From NCBI GenBank assembly GCA_947478805.1, contig CANJXQ010000020.1:1-40397 (forward strand): a stretch of 40,397 nt of DNA. Reading direction: 5' to 3'. The notes beneath the pieces were generated by a model. The model was not told the DNA's origin. It was given only the letters and a program-made list of their open reading frames with translations, and ran no database searches. Position numbers and translations under genes: made by a program. Shown here one piece after another: positions 10,266 through 20,913 of this stretch (within the stretch, counting starts at the first letter, position 1; the number at the start of each line of letters is the position of its first letter). This stretch comes from Betaproteobacteria bacterium. Its GTDB lineage: Bacteria; Pseudomonadota; Gammaproteobacteria; Burkholderiales; SG8-39.

Positions 10266-10745
10266 TCAATCAAGCTTGTAGCGGAAATCGAAGGTAACCG
10301 ATGCATCGTGGCACGACACGCAGGCCTTGCCGACGCCGCGAACGGCCGCACCAACCGCCGCCTGGTCGCCGCCACGTGTTGCGGTAACAAACTTCCCGAC
10401 TTCCACCTGCAACGCGTCGCCCGCGGCCTTGAATTTGGCCGCGTCCTTGTACACATCCTCCTTGGCCCGCGTATTTGCTGCGCCTACCGTATTGGGCTGG
10501 AAATCGTCCCAGGGAAGCTGGCTCAATACGGCGAGGTAACCGGCATTGCGCTGCAAAGTCGCGGCATCGTAGGGGGCGCGGCCCTGCACCATGGCCAGCG
10601 AGGGGTTGAAGTACTTGTGCATGAGGCCCATTGACGCCTTGCGCTGTGCGACCAACTGGTTCGGGTTGGCCTGCGCCAGCACTTCCGACACCATGCCGAT
10701 GCCCACCGAAAACGTGACTAGACTTGCAATCAGTATCTTTTTCAT
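10266..10745 (-). CDS. Cytochrome c' (class II cytochrome c)
   Basis: A 159-residue periplasmic protein. A cleavable signal peptide (MKKILIASLVTFSVGIGMV...EVLAQA) is followed by a four-helix bundle with an RKASMGLMHKYFNP helix. The single heme site CVSCH is near the C-terminus (GKACVSCHDASVTFDFRY), the class II arrangement. Family members bind NO or other ligands or pass electrons; the exact role is not visible here. It is followed on the same strand by the frameshifted diheme cytochrome c, so the two probably formed an electron-transfer pair. Confidence 0.92.
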   Translation of the reverse strand: MKKILIASLVTFSVGIGMVSEVLAQANPNQLVAQRKASMGLMHKYFNPSLAMVQGRAPYDAATLQRNAGYLAVLSQLPWDDFQPNTVGAANTRAKEDVYKDAAKFKAAGDALQVEVGKFVTATRGGDQAAVGAAVRGVGKACVSCHDASVTFDFRYKLD

Positions 10746-10830
10746 TCAATCCTCTGCTGGTTAAGAAACGACGTATTCGAATTCAGGGTTGTTTTACCGA
10801 AGTCCGCAATCAGGTGCTCCGTCCAGGCGG

Positions 10831-11250
10831 TCAAGGACGGATCTGGGCGCGGATTTCGCCACCCGGGTTGGCGGCGCTATGGACGTTGACATACAGATTC
10901 CCCGCCCTGTACGCGGCCATCTGGGCATCGTTCAGTTTTGCCCCGGGTGCTGCCACCCAGGCATCCCCATTTTTTGAGAAGGGAACAACGACCGGGCCGT
11001 TCTGTCCCGCCGGGGCCATGTGGATATGCGCCGCTGTCGCTGCCATGCCGGTTGTGGTGATATTGACGCTGACGGTACCGTCGGCATTGACGGTTACGAT
11101 TCCGCTGCCGGTTGCCGAGGTTTTGACCGCAGGGACCTCTTCGCTGCCAGTCAGGGCAACCCTGATGCCAGCGGGAGGCGCGTTGCCGGTCATCGCACAC
11201 CCGGCAACCAATGCCAGAACCAGGGCAGCAGCAAACATGCGCTTTGTCAT
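10831..11250 (-). CDS. CHRD domain lipoprotein
   Basis: About 139 residues. The N-terminus is a lipoprotein signal with lipobox LVAGC (MTKRMFAAALVLALVAGC), predicting a lipid-anchored periplasmic or outer-membrane protein. The rest is one CHRD domain, with VALTGSEEVPAVKTSATGSG, HIHMAPAGQNGPVVV, and the C-terminal YVNVHSAANPGGEIRAQI. CHRD repeats occur in chordin and in many bacterial secreted proteins of unknown function. The ATG at 11250 is chosen over a TTG at 11262 because GGGGAA is a few bases upstream. It sits on the same strand as the cytochromes but 85 bp away. Confidence 0.88.
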   Translation of the reverse strand: MTKRMFAAALVLALVAGCAMTGNAPPAGIRVALTGSEEVPAVKTSATGSGIVTVNADGTVSVNITTTGMAATAAHIHMAPAGQNGPVVVPFSKNGDAWVAAPGAKLNDAQMAAYRAGNLYVNVHSAANPGGEIRAQIRP

Positions 11251-11446
11251 GGTATTCCCCAAAAATTTTGGGCAGCCAAGCCGAAAACCGGGTTGGCTTG
11301 CTCCATGTGGGAGAAAACAGGAGTTGGCAGGCTTTTATTCCCGCAGTTCGCGTCGATGCGGGCACAATTTCGCCTGCGCACGAGCCTGCCCGGGCCGTAG
11401 CCCTTAATGCCGGGACAATGTTGGCCTCACGGGGTGGTTGACCGGC

Positions 11447-12379
11447 TCAGACCACCGCTTCCTCTTTCCGGTCCTTGACCGGCTTGACCAGGTCCTCGCG
11501 CTTGACCCCCAGCCAGCGCACCAGTGGCGCCATAACCAGGACCGAGGAATAGATCCCGAACAGGATGCCGATGGTGAGGGCGAGGGCAAAATAATGCAGC
11601 GCCGCACCGCCGAAAATCAGCATGGCCGTCACCATGAGCTGGGTGGAGCCGTGGGTGATGATGGTGCGCGACATGGTGCTGGTGATGGCGTTGTCGATGA
11701 TTTCGGTCACGCCGGCCTTGCGCATCTTGCGAAAGTTCTCGCGGATCCGGTCGGCGACCACCACCGATTCGTTGACCGAATAGCCAAGCACGGCGAGGAT
11801 TGCGGCCAGGACCGGCAGCGAGAATTCCCACTGGAACAGGGCGAAGAAGCCCAGGATGATCACCACGTCGTGCAGGTTGGCGATAATGGCGGCGACACCG
11901 AACTTCCATTCGAATCGCATGGCCAGGTAGAGCACAATCCCCAGCGATGTGATCAGCAGGGCAAGCGCACCGTTTTCCGCCAGTTCGCGCCCAACCTGCG
12001 GCCCCACGAACTCCACGCGCTGCTGCTTGGCGCTCGCGTCCTTGGCGCTGAGGACCTTCATGACGCTTTCCGACAGCGCCGCGCTGGATTGGCCTTCCTT
12101 CAATGGCAGGCGCACCAGGACGTCGCGCGAGGAGCCGAAATTCTGCACCGAAAAATCCGTGTACCCGTTCTGCTCCAGCGTCTTGCGGATGCCATCCACG
12201 TCGGCGGCATGGTCGTAATTCACTTCGATGACCGTGCCCCCAGTGAACTCGATGGAGAAGTGCAGGCCCTTGACCGCGAGCAACCCGACCGCAATGACGA
12301 AAGTCAGCGCCGATATGATGTTGAAGAGCAGCGCATGCCGCATGAACGGGATGTCACGGCGAATCTTGAAAAACTCCAT
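11447..12379 (-). CDS. secF: Protein translocase subunit SecF
   Basis: About 310 residues. SecF partners with SecD and YajC at the SecYEG channel and uses the proton gradient to pull proteins into the periplasm. TM1 is in the first 40 residues, followed by the periplasmic domain (GLHFSIEFTGGTVIEV). The conserved membrane block includes GYSVNESVVVADRIRENFRK, and the TRTIITHGSTQLMVTAML and FGIYSSVLVMAPLVRWLG segments. The open frame extends upstream, but the ATG at 12379 (MEFFKIRRDIPFM) is the family start. It is 28 bp downstream of secD in one operon. Confidence 0.96.
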   Translation of the reverse strand: MEFFKIRRDIPFMRHALLFNIISALTFVIAVGLLAVKGLHFSIEFTGGTVIEVNYDHAADVDGIRKTLEQNGYTDFSVQNFGSSRDVLVRLPLKEGQSSAALSESVMKVLSAKDASAKQQRVEFVGPQVGRELAENGALALLITSLGIVLYLAMRFEWKFGVAAIIANLHDVVIILGFFALFQWEFSLPVLAAILAVLGYSVNESVVVADRIRENFRKMRKAGVTEIIDNAITSTMSRTIITHGSTQLMVTAMLIFGGAALHYFALALTIGILFGIYSSVLVMAPLVRWLGVKREDLVKPVKDRKEEAVV

Positions 12380-12407
12380 GCTTAGCGCTCCAATCCGTAG
12401 GCGATGA

Positions 12408-14267
12408 CTATTTCCATGATGTATCCCCGATGGAGATACGCTCGAGCTTGCGCCGCGAACCATAGACCAGATTGACGATGCTGCGACTCACCACGACCGA
12501 GGAAAAGATCGAGGTGAGGATGCCCAGGCAGTGCACCACCGCAAAGCCGCGCACCGGCCCCGATCCGAAGATCAGTAGCGCAAGCCCGGCAATCATAGTG
12601 GTCACGTTGGAGTCGAGAATGGTGCCGAAGGCGCGCTCGTAGCCGGCCGCAATGGCCGCCTGCGGGCTGACGCCGGCTCGCAGTTCCTCGCGAATGCGTT
12701 CGTTGATGAGCACGTTGGCATCGATAGCCATGCCCAGGGTCAGTGCGATGGCCGCGATGCCCGGTAGCGTGAGGGTGGCTTGCAGCAGCGACAGCAGGGC
12801 GATGAGGAACAGCAGGTTTGCCACCAGTGCCAGGGCCGAAATGACGCCGAACAAGGTGTAGTAGACGATGATGAACAGCGACAGGGCCGTGAATCCGTAG
12901 ACCGTCGACTCAAAGCCCTTGCGAATGTTGTCGGCGCCGAGCGAAGGGCCTACAGTGCGCTCCTCGATGATGTCCATGGGGGCCGCCAGCGACCCTGCGC
13001 GCAGCAGCAGCGCGGTGTCATTGGCTTCCACCGTGGTCATGCGCCCGCTGATCTGCACGCGCCCGCCGCCGATCTCGGTGCGAATGACGGGAGCGGTGAT
13101 GACCTCGCCCTTGCCTTTCTCGATGAGCAGGATCGCCATGCGCTTGCCGACGTTCTCGCGGGTCACGTCCTTGAAAATGCGCGCGCCGGTGGCATCCAGC
13201 GTCAGGTGCACCGCGGCTTCCTGGGTCTGGTTGTCGAACCCGGGCTGGGCATCCGTGAGACGGTCGCCGGTGAGCACCACCTGTTTCTTCACCAGCAGGG
13301 GTTGGCCATTGCGCTCGACATAGAACTCGTCGCCGAATGGCACCTGCCCGGCCTGCGCCGCCATCAACGCCGCCGGGTTCATGTTGTCTTCGTCGAGCAG
13401 GCGAATCTCCAGGGTTGCGGTGCGCCCCAGGATTTCCTTGGCCTTGGCCGTATCCTGCACCCCAGGCAGCTGCACCACCACCCGGTCGGCACCCTGTTGC
13501 TGGATGATCGGTTCGGCCACGCCCAGCTCGTTGATGCGGTTGTGCAGTGTCTGGATGTTCTGGCGCAGCGCAAATTCCTGGGTGCGCTTCAGTGCTTCCG
13601 GACGCATGCTGGCCACGATGCGCCGGTCATCCCCGGCACCGGTATCGTTGAGTGCGAGATCTGGAAGGAATTCGGCGATCACCTTGCGCGCGCGGTCCTG
13701 CGTTTCCGCGTCGCGGAACCGGATTGCAATGTTCGAACCTTCGCGTGAAATGCCGTTGTGCCGGATGCTCTTGTCGCGCAGCGAGGTGCGCACATCGCCC
13801 GCAATGCTGTCCATGCGCTTGGCGAGAGCGGCCTTCATGTCCACCTGAAGAAGGAAGTGCACGCCTCCACGCAGGTCGAGGCCCAGATACATGGGCAGCG
13901 CCCGAATCGCATTCAGCCATGCGGGCGAGGACGAAAGCAGGTTCAGCGCAACCGTGTATGAAGGATTTTGCGGATCAGGGTTCAGTGCCGCGTTGACCAC
14001 GTCCTTGGCCTTGAGTTGCGTGTCGGTGTCGGCAAGCCGGACGCGCAGACTGGTCAGGTCGAGAAAGACGCCCGTGGGGTTGATTTGCTTGTCCTTCAGG
14101 GCGCCCTCGACGCGGGACAGCACGCCGCTGTCCACCTTGATCGTGGCGCGAGCAGAGGAAACCTGCACGGCTGGCGCCTCGCCGAAAAAATTGGGGAGGG
14201 TGTAGAGCGCGCCAAGCAACACGGCAACAGCGACAGTGATGTAGACCCAGATGGGGTATCGGTTCAT
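12408..14267 (-). CDS. secD: Protein translocase subunit SecD
   Basis: 619 residues, normal for proteobacterial SecD. TM1 is near residues 6-27 (YPIWVYITVAVAVLLGALY). The large periplasmic P1 domain contains LGLDLRGGVHFLLQVD and RINELGVAEPIIQQQGADR. The head region has QISGRMTTVEANDTALLLRAG. The RND-type membrane part ends with LTLPGIAAIALTLGMAIDAN, VLINERIREELR and a GTILDSNVTTMIAGLALL helix carrying the conserved aspartate. Order yajC-secD-secF is the classic operon. The ATG at 14267 lacks a strong ribosome site. Confidence 0.97.
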   Translation of the reverse strand: MNRYPIWVYITVAVAVLLGALYTLPNFFGEAPAVQVSSARATIKVDSGVLSRVEGALKDKQINPTGVFLDLTSLRVRLADTDTQLKAKDVVNAALNPDPQNPSYTVALNLLSSSPAWLNAIRALPMYLGLDLRGGVHFLLQVDMKAALAKRMDSIAGDVRTSLRDKSIRHNGISREGSNIAIRFRDAETQDRARKVIAEFLPDLALNDTGAGDDRRIVASMRPEALKRTQEFALRQNIQTLHNRINELGVAEPIIQQQGADRVVVQLPGVQDTAKAKEILGRTATLEIRLLDEDNMNPAALMAAQAGQVPFGDEFYVERNGQPLLVKKQVVLTGDRLTDAQPGFDNQTQEAAVHLTLDATGARIFKDVTRENVGKRMAILLIEKGKGEVITAPVIRTEIGGGRVQISGRMTTVEANDTALLLRAGSLAAPMDIIEERTVGPSLGADNIRKGFESTVYGFTALSLFIIVYYTLFGVISALALVANLLFLIALLSLLQATLTLPGIAAIALTLGMAIDANVLINERIREELRAGVSPQAAIAAGYERAFGTILDSNVTTMIAGLALLIFGSGPVRGFAVVHCLGILTSIFSSVVVSRSIVNLVYGSRRKLERISIGDTSWK

Positions 14268-14362
14268 TATTGGCCAGTCAGCGCGATGGTTTGGGGCGGC
14301 AGATCCTGCTCAACAGGAAGGCCGCGCATTTGCGGGCCTGCCGTGCGTGGTCGTAGCGTCGG

Positions 14363-14686
14363 TCAGGCCAGGCTCTTGAGCGTGCCCTTGGGCAGAAGGA
14401 TTTGAGCGGAGGCCTTCTGGATGTTGATTTCCGTGCCTTCGGCGATTTCCAGCGTGATATAGGCGTCGCTCACCTTGGTAATGCGCCCGAGGAGGCCTCC
14501 GGCGGCGATGACTTCGTCGCCTTTTTGCAGCGCCTCCACCATCGACTTGTGTTCTTTCTGGCGTTTCATTTGCGGGCGAATCATCATGAAATACAGCAGC
14601 ACGAACATCAGCGCGATCGGCAGCAGTCCGGTCCAGCTGGCGGCATCAGCGCCGGCGGCCTGGGCGTAAGCGGGTGAAATAAGCAA
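14363..14686 (-). CDS. yajC: Sec translocon accessory subunit YajC
   Basis: 107 residues. A single membrane helix near residues 20-40 (LLPIALMFVLLYFMMIRPQ) is followed by a small cytoplasmic domain with KRQKEHKSMVEALQKGDEVI, then GGLLGRITKV. The start is a TTG at 14686 (LISPAYAQ), supported by AAGGAG 6 nt upstream and by homologues that start at the same place. It is the first gene of the yajC-secD-secF set, 95 bp before secD, and follows tgt after 156 bp, which may hold its own promoter. Confidence 0.95.
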   Translation of the reverse strand: MLISPAYAQAAGADAASWTGLLPIALMFVLLYFMMIRPQMKRQKEHKSMVEALQKGDEVIAAGGLLGRITKVSDAYITLEIAEGTEINIQKASAQILLPKGTLKSLA

Positions 14687-14842
14687 ATCAATCTCCTTGG
14701 CGGTATCTTGGGCGCGCCCCTCGGCATTCGGGGTCGGCGCGCCATGATGTATGGAACCCGGGTGGGTTCAGGTGGGCCGAAAGTATAGCATTTGCCCCCT
14801 GTAAACAGCGGGTTTTGGCGTGGACTCACCTCGAACGCATGA

Positions 14843-17049
<2,207 letters not shown>

Positions 17050-17077
17050 TTGCGGGATAATCGCTGCTCGTTGAAAA

Positions 17078-17164
17078 GCCGGAATGGCGGAACTGGTAGA
17101 CGCGCCGGACTCAAAATCCGGTTCCAGCAATGGAGTGTGGGTTCGATTCCCTCTTCCGGCACCA
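17078..17164 (+). tRNA. tRNA-Leu (CAA)
   Basis: A class II tRNA with an encoded CCA. The acceptor stem GCCGGAA (17078-17084) pairs perfectly with TTCCGGC (17154-17160), followed by A73 and CCA (17162-17164). The anticodon stem CCGGA/TCCGG encloses the loop CTCAAAA with anticodon CAA (17112-17114), reading UUG. A long variable arm (TTCCAGCAATGGA) identifies leucine. The T-arm GTGGG/CCCTC has one apparent U-U mismatch next to its outer pair. The last 33 bases are repeated twice downstream. Confidence 0.97.
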
Positions 17165-17380
17165 CAAGGCGCATTGTATGCGTCTTGTGCGGGATTTCAG
17201 CGAATGCCCGCGAGGGCATGAGCTAAAATCGTCAACGGAGGAGTGTGGGTTCGATTCCCTCTTCCGGCACCACAAGTCGCATTGTATGCGTCTTGTGCGG
17301 GATTTCAGTGAATGCCCGCGAGGGCATGAGCTAAAATCGTCAACGTAGGAGTGTGGGTTCGATTCCCTCTTCCGGCACCA
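17132..17380 (+). repeat. Tandem array of three tRNA-Leu 3' tails, 108-bp period (rtT-like)
   Basis: The terminal 33 bases of tRNA-Leu (end of the variable arm, T-arm, 3' acceptor strand, CCA) occur three times without a change: 17132-17164 (in the tRNA), 17240-17272 and 17348-17380. The period is exactly 108 bp. The 75-bp spacers (17165-17239 and 17273-17347) differ at only three positions. Just before tails 2 and 3, the text GAGCTAAAATCGTCAACG loosely resembles the anticodon-loop side of the tRNA, suggesting decayed copies of more of the gene. E. coli tyrT has a comparable downstream array (rtT, 178-bp units with the tRNA-Tyr 3' end). Here the tRNA and unit are different, and the function is unknown. 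Confidence 0.93.
17163..17219 (+). ncRNA. Structured spacer RNA following the tRNA tail (two hairpins, repeated at 17271-17327)
   Basis: The RNA starting within CCA can form a 12-bp stem (17163-17174 with 17178-17189, one G-U, triloop UGU). A second 6-bp stem, AUGCCC/GGGCAU, is closed by GCGA, a GNRA tetraloop (17204-17219). Both recur in the second spacer, where the first stem gains one U-U mismatch and the second is unchanged. Neither hairpin is followed by a U run, so they do not look like intrinsic terminators. They could direct RNase processing or be a stable small RNA; this is inference. Confidence 0.4.
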
Positions 17381-17426
17381 ATTGATTGAACGACTCGACC
17401 CGTCCAAGAGAGGATCGGAGCCAATA

Positions 17427-17849
17427 TTGAAGATTCTCCTTGCGGCCGACGGGTCCAAGTACTCGGCAAGAGCGGTCGATTATCTCATCAAGCACCGCGC
17501 GCAGTTCGGTGATGGGCTGAATTTGGTGCTGCTGCACGTGCGCATGCCCATTCCCGGGCGCGCCGCCTCGGCATTGGGCAAGGCGGTCGTCGCGAAATAT
17601 TATGCGGATGAAAGTCGCAAAGCCATGGCATCGGCCAGGCGAAAGCTCGAGCGAGCGAGATTGCCCTTCGCCGAAGTCCACCGGCTTGGCGATCCTGGGG
17701 GCGAGATAGCCCGCTATGCCGTCGGGTCGAAGTGTGACTTGGTACTGATGGGCTCGCACGGGCACGGCATGCTGACCAACTTGGTTCTTGGTTCCTGTAC
17801 TAGCAAGGTGCTTGCTCGGTGCAAGGTGCCGGTACTGGTCATTCGTTGA
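17427..17849 (+). CDS. Universal stress protein (UspA family)
   Basis: About 140 residues, one Usp domain. The first strand and loop are KILLAADGSKYSARAVDYL, and the ATP-binding motif G-x2-G-x9-G-S is present in GSHGHGMLTNLVLGS near residues 107-121, so it belongs to the nucleotide-binding Usp class. A TTG start at 17427 is chosen because GGAG lies 6 nt upstream and the domain begins there; the frame is open back to 17382. It begins 46 bp after the last tRNA tail with no terminator between, and its stop is 4 bp before the GGDEF gene. Read-through from the tRNA promoter is therefore possible. Confidence 0.92.
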   Translation: MKILLAADGSKYSARAVDYLIKHRAQFGDGLNLVLLHVRMPIPGRAASALGKAVVAKYYADESRKAMASARRKLERARLPFAEVHRLGDPGGEIARYAVGSKCDLVLMGSHGHGMLTNLVLGSCTSKVLARCKVPVLVIR

Positions 17850-17853
17850 CGCG

Positions 17854-19029
17854 ATGCTCCTGACCCTCGACGCCCATACCCTGATTTTTGCGGGGGGCGT
17901 GTCGGCATTCATGACCATGCTGGGAATGGTTGCCGCGAGGCGGGGCTTTCCCGACTCCATTGCAGGCCTCGAAATCTGGGGGGCAGGCAGTTGCGCGCAG
18001 GCGGCAGGGGCCATGCTGCTGAGCTTTCGCGCCGGTATGCCGGAGGTTTTCGCTGCAGTCCTCGGCCCGACGCTGCTGGTGTTGGGGCAGTCGCTCATGC
18101 TGCATGCCATTCGGCAGTTTCATGGTGACCGCTTGCGACCCGCGCTCATTTATACGCCCGCAGTGGTAATGCTGATCGGCGCGGCGGTTTTCTTCTTCAT
18201 TCGCGACCTGATGAACGTGCGCGCGGCGATCTATTCGGCGACCAGTTTCATCCCCCTGATCATGTCCATGCATTTGCTGTTCACGGGCTTTCGGGAGCGA
18301 TTGCGCGCGCCCGCCCGGCTGGCGTCGGTCGCACTCGGCGTCATTGCAGTGCTCCTCCTGTACCAGGCCGCGCACAGCATCGTTCTTGAAATCGGGCTGC
18401 TCGACTCGCGCAATTTCAGCTATGTACTGTTCGTTGCCATGTATGGGGGCTTGAACGTGCTGGCGACGTTTGGCTTCCTGTTGATGGCCAATGAGCGGCT
18501 GCATGCGGAAATCGAGCGCATGGCAACGCTCGACTCCCTGACCGAAGTGTTCAACCGGCGAACCTTCGTCAAGTTGGCGGAGGTGGAGCTGGCGCGCGCC
18601 GAGCGAGCGGGGACAAAGGTTTCGGTGGTGTTTCTCGATATGGATCGATTCAAGTCGATCAACGATACCCACGGGCATGCTGTTGGGGATCGTATGCTGC
18701 TGGAATTCGTCGGCTGCACGCGCGGTGTGCTGCGACGGCAGGATGTTTTTGGTCGATTCGGCGGCGAGGAGTTTTGCCTGTTGCTTCCGGAAACCGGCCT
18801 TGAAGAGGCGCGGCTGGCAGCCGAGCGGGTGCGCTTGGCAATCGAGAAGGCCGTTATTCGGTTCGATGGGCTGACGCTGAGCTGCACTGTCTGCGCGGTC
18901 GTGTCAGGCTCCGAGGTGCATGGCCCGGATTTCGATCGCATGTTGCGAGGTGCTGATGAGGCGCTCTATGTCGCCAAGCGCAATGGCCGCAATCGGGTGG
19001 AGATTGATCCCGCGGTCGCCTCGGCCTGA
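17854..19029 (+). CDS. Membrane-bound diguanylate cyclase (GGDEF)
   Basis: About 391 residues. The N-terminal 220 residues form about six to seven membrane helices with no recognised sensor family. The C-terminal GGDEF domain begins at MATLDSLTEVFNRRTF and carries FLDMDRFKSINDTHGHAVGD, the active site RFGGEEF (GGEEF at residues 303-307), and the inhibitory site RRQD (294-297) five residues before it. Both are intact, so it should make c-di-GMP and be product-inhibited. The start ATG at 17854 is 4 bp past the usp stop, implying an operon. The signal it senses is unknown. Confidence 0.92.
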   Translation: MLLTLDAHTLIFAGGVSAFMTMLGMVAARRGFPDSIAGLEIWGAGSCAQAAGAMLLSFRAGMPEVFAAVLGPTLLVLGQSLMLHAIRQFHGDRLRPALIYTPAVVMLIGAAVFFFIRDLMNVRAAIYSATSFIPLIMSMHLLFTGFRERLRAPARLASVALGVIAVLLLYQAAHSIVLEIGLLDSRNFSYVLFVAMYGGLNVLATFGFLLMANERLHAEIERMATLDSLTEVFNRRTFVKLAEVELARAERAGTKVSVVFLDMDRFKSINDTHGHAVGDRMLLEFVGCTRGVLRRQDVFGRFGGEEFCLLLPETGLEEARLAAERVRLAIEKAVIRFDGLTLSCTVCAVVSGSEVHGPDFDRMLRGADEALYVAKRNGRNRVEIDPAVASA

Positions 19030-19276
19030 GTCCCAAGGGCATGGCTACCACCTCAGTTAGCGGAAAGGCTGGTCGGCCCGGCACGGTGATGCCGTTGTCA
19101 TTGAGGGTGGTCCAGTTTGTTTGGGGCGGCTAGAAGCCGGGGGGAACTTGCGCTAAAGTAGCGGCGTGGATGTTTGAGGGGCTACCGCTCGATGGTTCAG
19201 ATTGCGAAAGCGGCCGACTGCCTCGAGATACCGTTTCGCACCTCGGGGTGTGCGGCCAGATAAGCCAGGAGGGCCA

Positions 19277-19513
19277 ATGTTTGCAATTGTGTACAAGTCG
19301 GATGGCGTGCCGATCTGTGTCCAGGTGCCCGGTGTTTCGCCGGATCCGGTCGTCGTATGGGCGAACGAAACTGCGGCCTCCGCATTCATTTCCAGTCGTG
19401 GCGGAAACGATGAGTTCCAACCCGTGGCCGTCAATGAACAGTCGATGGAAAAACTGGCCCAGGCGCTGGGCTGTGCGGTGGAGCAGTTGACGCTGGAGCA
19501 GTACCCGTCCTGA
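19277..19513 (+). CDS. Small conserved-looking hypothetical protein (78 aa)
   Basis: I do not recognise the family. The frame has a very good ribosome site (AGGAGG, 6 nt before the ATG at 19277) and ends 22 bp before a strong terminator, so it is likely a real gene. The protein starts MFAIVYKSDGVPICVQVPG, contains a VVVWANETAASAFISSRGG segment and ends EQLTLEQYPS. It has no signal peptide or membrane helix. It is 247 bp after the GGDEF gene and convergent with panD. Confidence 0.65.
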   Translation: MFAIVYKSDGVPICVQVPGVSPDPVVVWANETAASAFISSRGGNDEFQPVAVNEQSMEKLAQALGCAVEQLTLEQYPS

Positions 19514-19535
19514 TCCAGATAGGAGACGAGAAAGA

Positions 19536-19561
19536 AAAAAGGCAGCCTAGGCTGCCTTTTT
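19536..19561. terminator. Bidirectional intrinsic terminator
   Basis: A perfect palindrome: AAAAA, GGCAGCC (19541-19547), TA, GGCTGCC (19550-19556), TTTTT. On either strand it gives a strong GC stem followed by a U run, serving the small plus-strand gene and the minus-strand panBCD operon that converge here. Confidence 0.92.
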
Positions 19562-19619
19562 CAATTGGGAAGCTCCCAGCGCCGCTGGGCCCGCGCAGTC
19601 GTCCGCGCGGTCCTTCCAC

Positions 19620-20000
19620 CTACGCCAGCTGAACCGGGATCTTGTGGCGCTGCCGCTTGATGCGGTTATTGGCATCCACATAGACCAGCGACGGCTTGTA
19701 CGCCTTCAGTTCCGCTTGGTCGTAAATAGAGTAGGACGCGATGATCAGAATGTCCCCGGGCGCAGCCTTGCGCGCCGCCGCGCCATTCACTGATACCACG
19801 CCCGAACCGCGCTCTGCGCGAATGGCGTAGGTCGTGAAGCGCTCACCGTTGGTGACATTGTAGATATCGATCTGTTCGTACTCATGGATGTCCGCGGCGT
19901 CCAGCAGGTCATCGTCGATCGCACATGAGCCTTCATAGTTCAGTTCCGAGTGCGTAACCGTTGCCCGGTGGATTTTCGATTTCAGCATCGTGCGCTGCAT
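19620..20000 (-). CDS. panD: Aspartate 1-decarboxylase
   Basis: 126 residues as in E. coli PanD. It makes beta-alanine from L-aspartate for pantothenate. The self-cleavage site YEGSCAID has Gly24-Ser25, where Ser25 becomes the pyruvoyl group. [10 protein letters not shown]-like, [12 protein letters not shown] and [18 protein letters not shown] blocks are intact. The ATG at 20000 has GGAG 6 nt upstream. It is the last gene of the pan cluster, 67 bp after panC, and ends at the shared terminator. PanZ-type maturation factors were not seen. Confidence 0.97.
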   Translation of the reverse strand: MQRTMLKSKIHRATVTHSELNYEGSCAIDDDLLDAADIHEYEQIDIYNVTNGERFTTYAIRAERGSGVVSVNGAAARKAAPGDILIIASYSIYDQAELKAYKPSLVYVDANNRIKRQRHKIPVQLA

Positions 20001-20067
20001 TGCCAGCTCCAGTTCAAGGTCGATTATGTCCGGGCATCTGCCGGAAGAGGCGCCAACAAGGCGAATC

Positions 20068-20913
20068 CTACCCTGCCGATACCTCGATATTGTCGATCAG
20101 TCGCGTTTTTCCCAGCCACGCCGCAGCGAGTATTACCAGTTCGCTTTCCGATGCGGTCGGGAATTGTAGGTCAGCTTGCTTTCGCACCGCAACATAATCA
20201 ACTTTCCATTGATTTTTAACAAGTTTTTCTGATGCTGCCTCCTCCAGGCCGGAAATATCGGTGGCACCCGCTTGAATTGCACTGCTGAGCTCGCGCAACA
20301 CCCGGTACAGGCGAGGGGCTTCCGTTCGCTCAGTTGCGGACAGATAGCCATTGCGCGACGACAGTGCGAGGCCATCGTCGGCGCGCGCTGTTTCCCCGGA
20401 GACAATTGTTATGGGCAGTGCGAGCTGGCGAACCATGTTCCGAATCACCTGCAGCTGCTGGTAGTCTTTGCGTCCGAATATCGCTGCCTGCGGCTGCACG
20501 ATGTTGAACAGCTTGAGTACGACCGTGGCCACGCCCCTGAAAAACCCAGGTCTGAACGCTCCCTCCAGGATGTTTCCCAGTTCTGGCGGCTCGACAAAAT
20601 AATTCTGTGCGTCGGGGTAGAGCTCGGATTCATTTGGCGCGAACAATACGTCGACTCCGCAAGCGCGCAGCTTGTCGCAATCGGGCCCGAAGGTGCGCGG
20701 ATAGCGGTCGAAGTCTTCGTTCGGACCGAACTGCAGCCGGTTCACAAAGATGCTTGCCACAACGCAACGTCCGTGCGTGCGCGCCTGCCGCATGAGGGTG
20801 ATGTGCCCATCGTGAAGATTGCCCATGGTCGGAACGAATGCCACGGGCCCCGCGCCATCAAGGCGCCGGCGCAGCGCCGGAATGTGCTCGATGATTTCCA
20901 AGGTGTCGGTCAA
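20068..20913 (-). CDS. panC: Pantothenate synthetase (pantoate-beta-alanine ligase)
   Basis: About 281 residues. It joins pantoate and beta-alanine with ATP, via pantoyl-adenylate. [16 protein letters not shown] contains the HxGH ATP motif. The [55 protein letters not shown] and [15 protein letters not shown] blocks are all present. The long open frame upstream lies inside panB. The start is taken as the TTG at 20913, which overlaps the panB stop (TTGA) and gives the right N-terminus ([15 protein letters not shown]). Confidence 0.95.
   Translation of the reverse strand: MTDTLEIIEHIPALRRRLDGAGPVAFVPTMGNLHDGHITLMRQARTHGRCVVASIFVNRLQFGPNEDFDRYPRTFGPDCDKLRACGVDVLFAPNESELYPDAQNYFVEPPELGNILEGAFRPGFFRGVATVVLKLFNIVQPQAAIFGRKDYQQLQVIRNMVRQLALPITIVSGETARADDGLALSSRNGYLSATERTEAPRLYRVLRELSSAIQAGATDISGLEEAASEKLVKNQWKVDYVAVRKQADLQFPTASESELVILAAAWLGKTRLIDNIEVSAG

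Noticed and set aside
17132-17380. CRISPR array or phage attachment-site duplication
   Set aside because: The repeat is the tRNA 3' end, the spacers are nearly identical rather than unique, there are no cas genes, and no integrase or foreign cargo lies between copies.
17111-17458. A minus-strand frame with repeated [10 protein letters not shown] segments
   Set aside because: It is the antisense translation of the tRNA-Leu 3' tails and spacers. The periodicity comes from the RNA repeat, and the frame has no gene-like start; such frames are a known source of spurious proteins.
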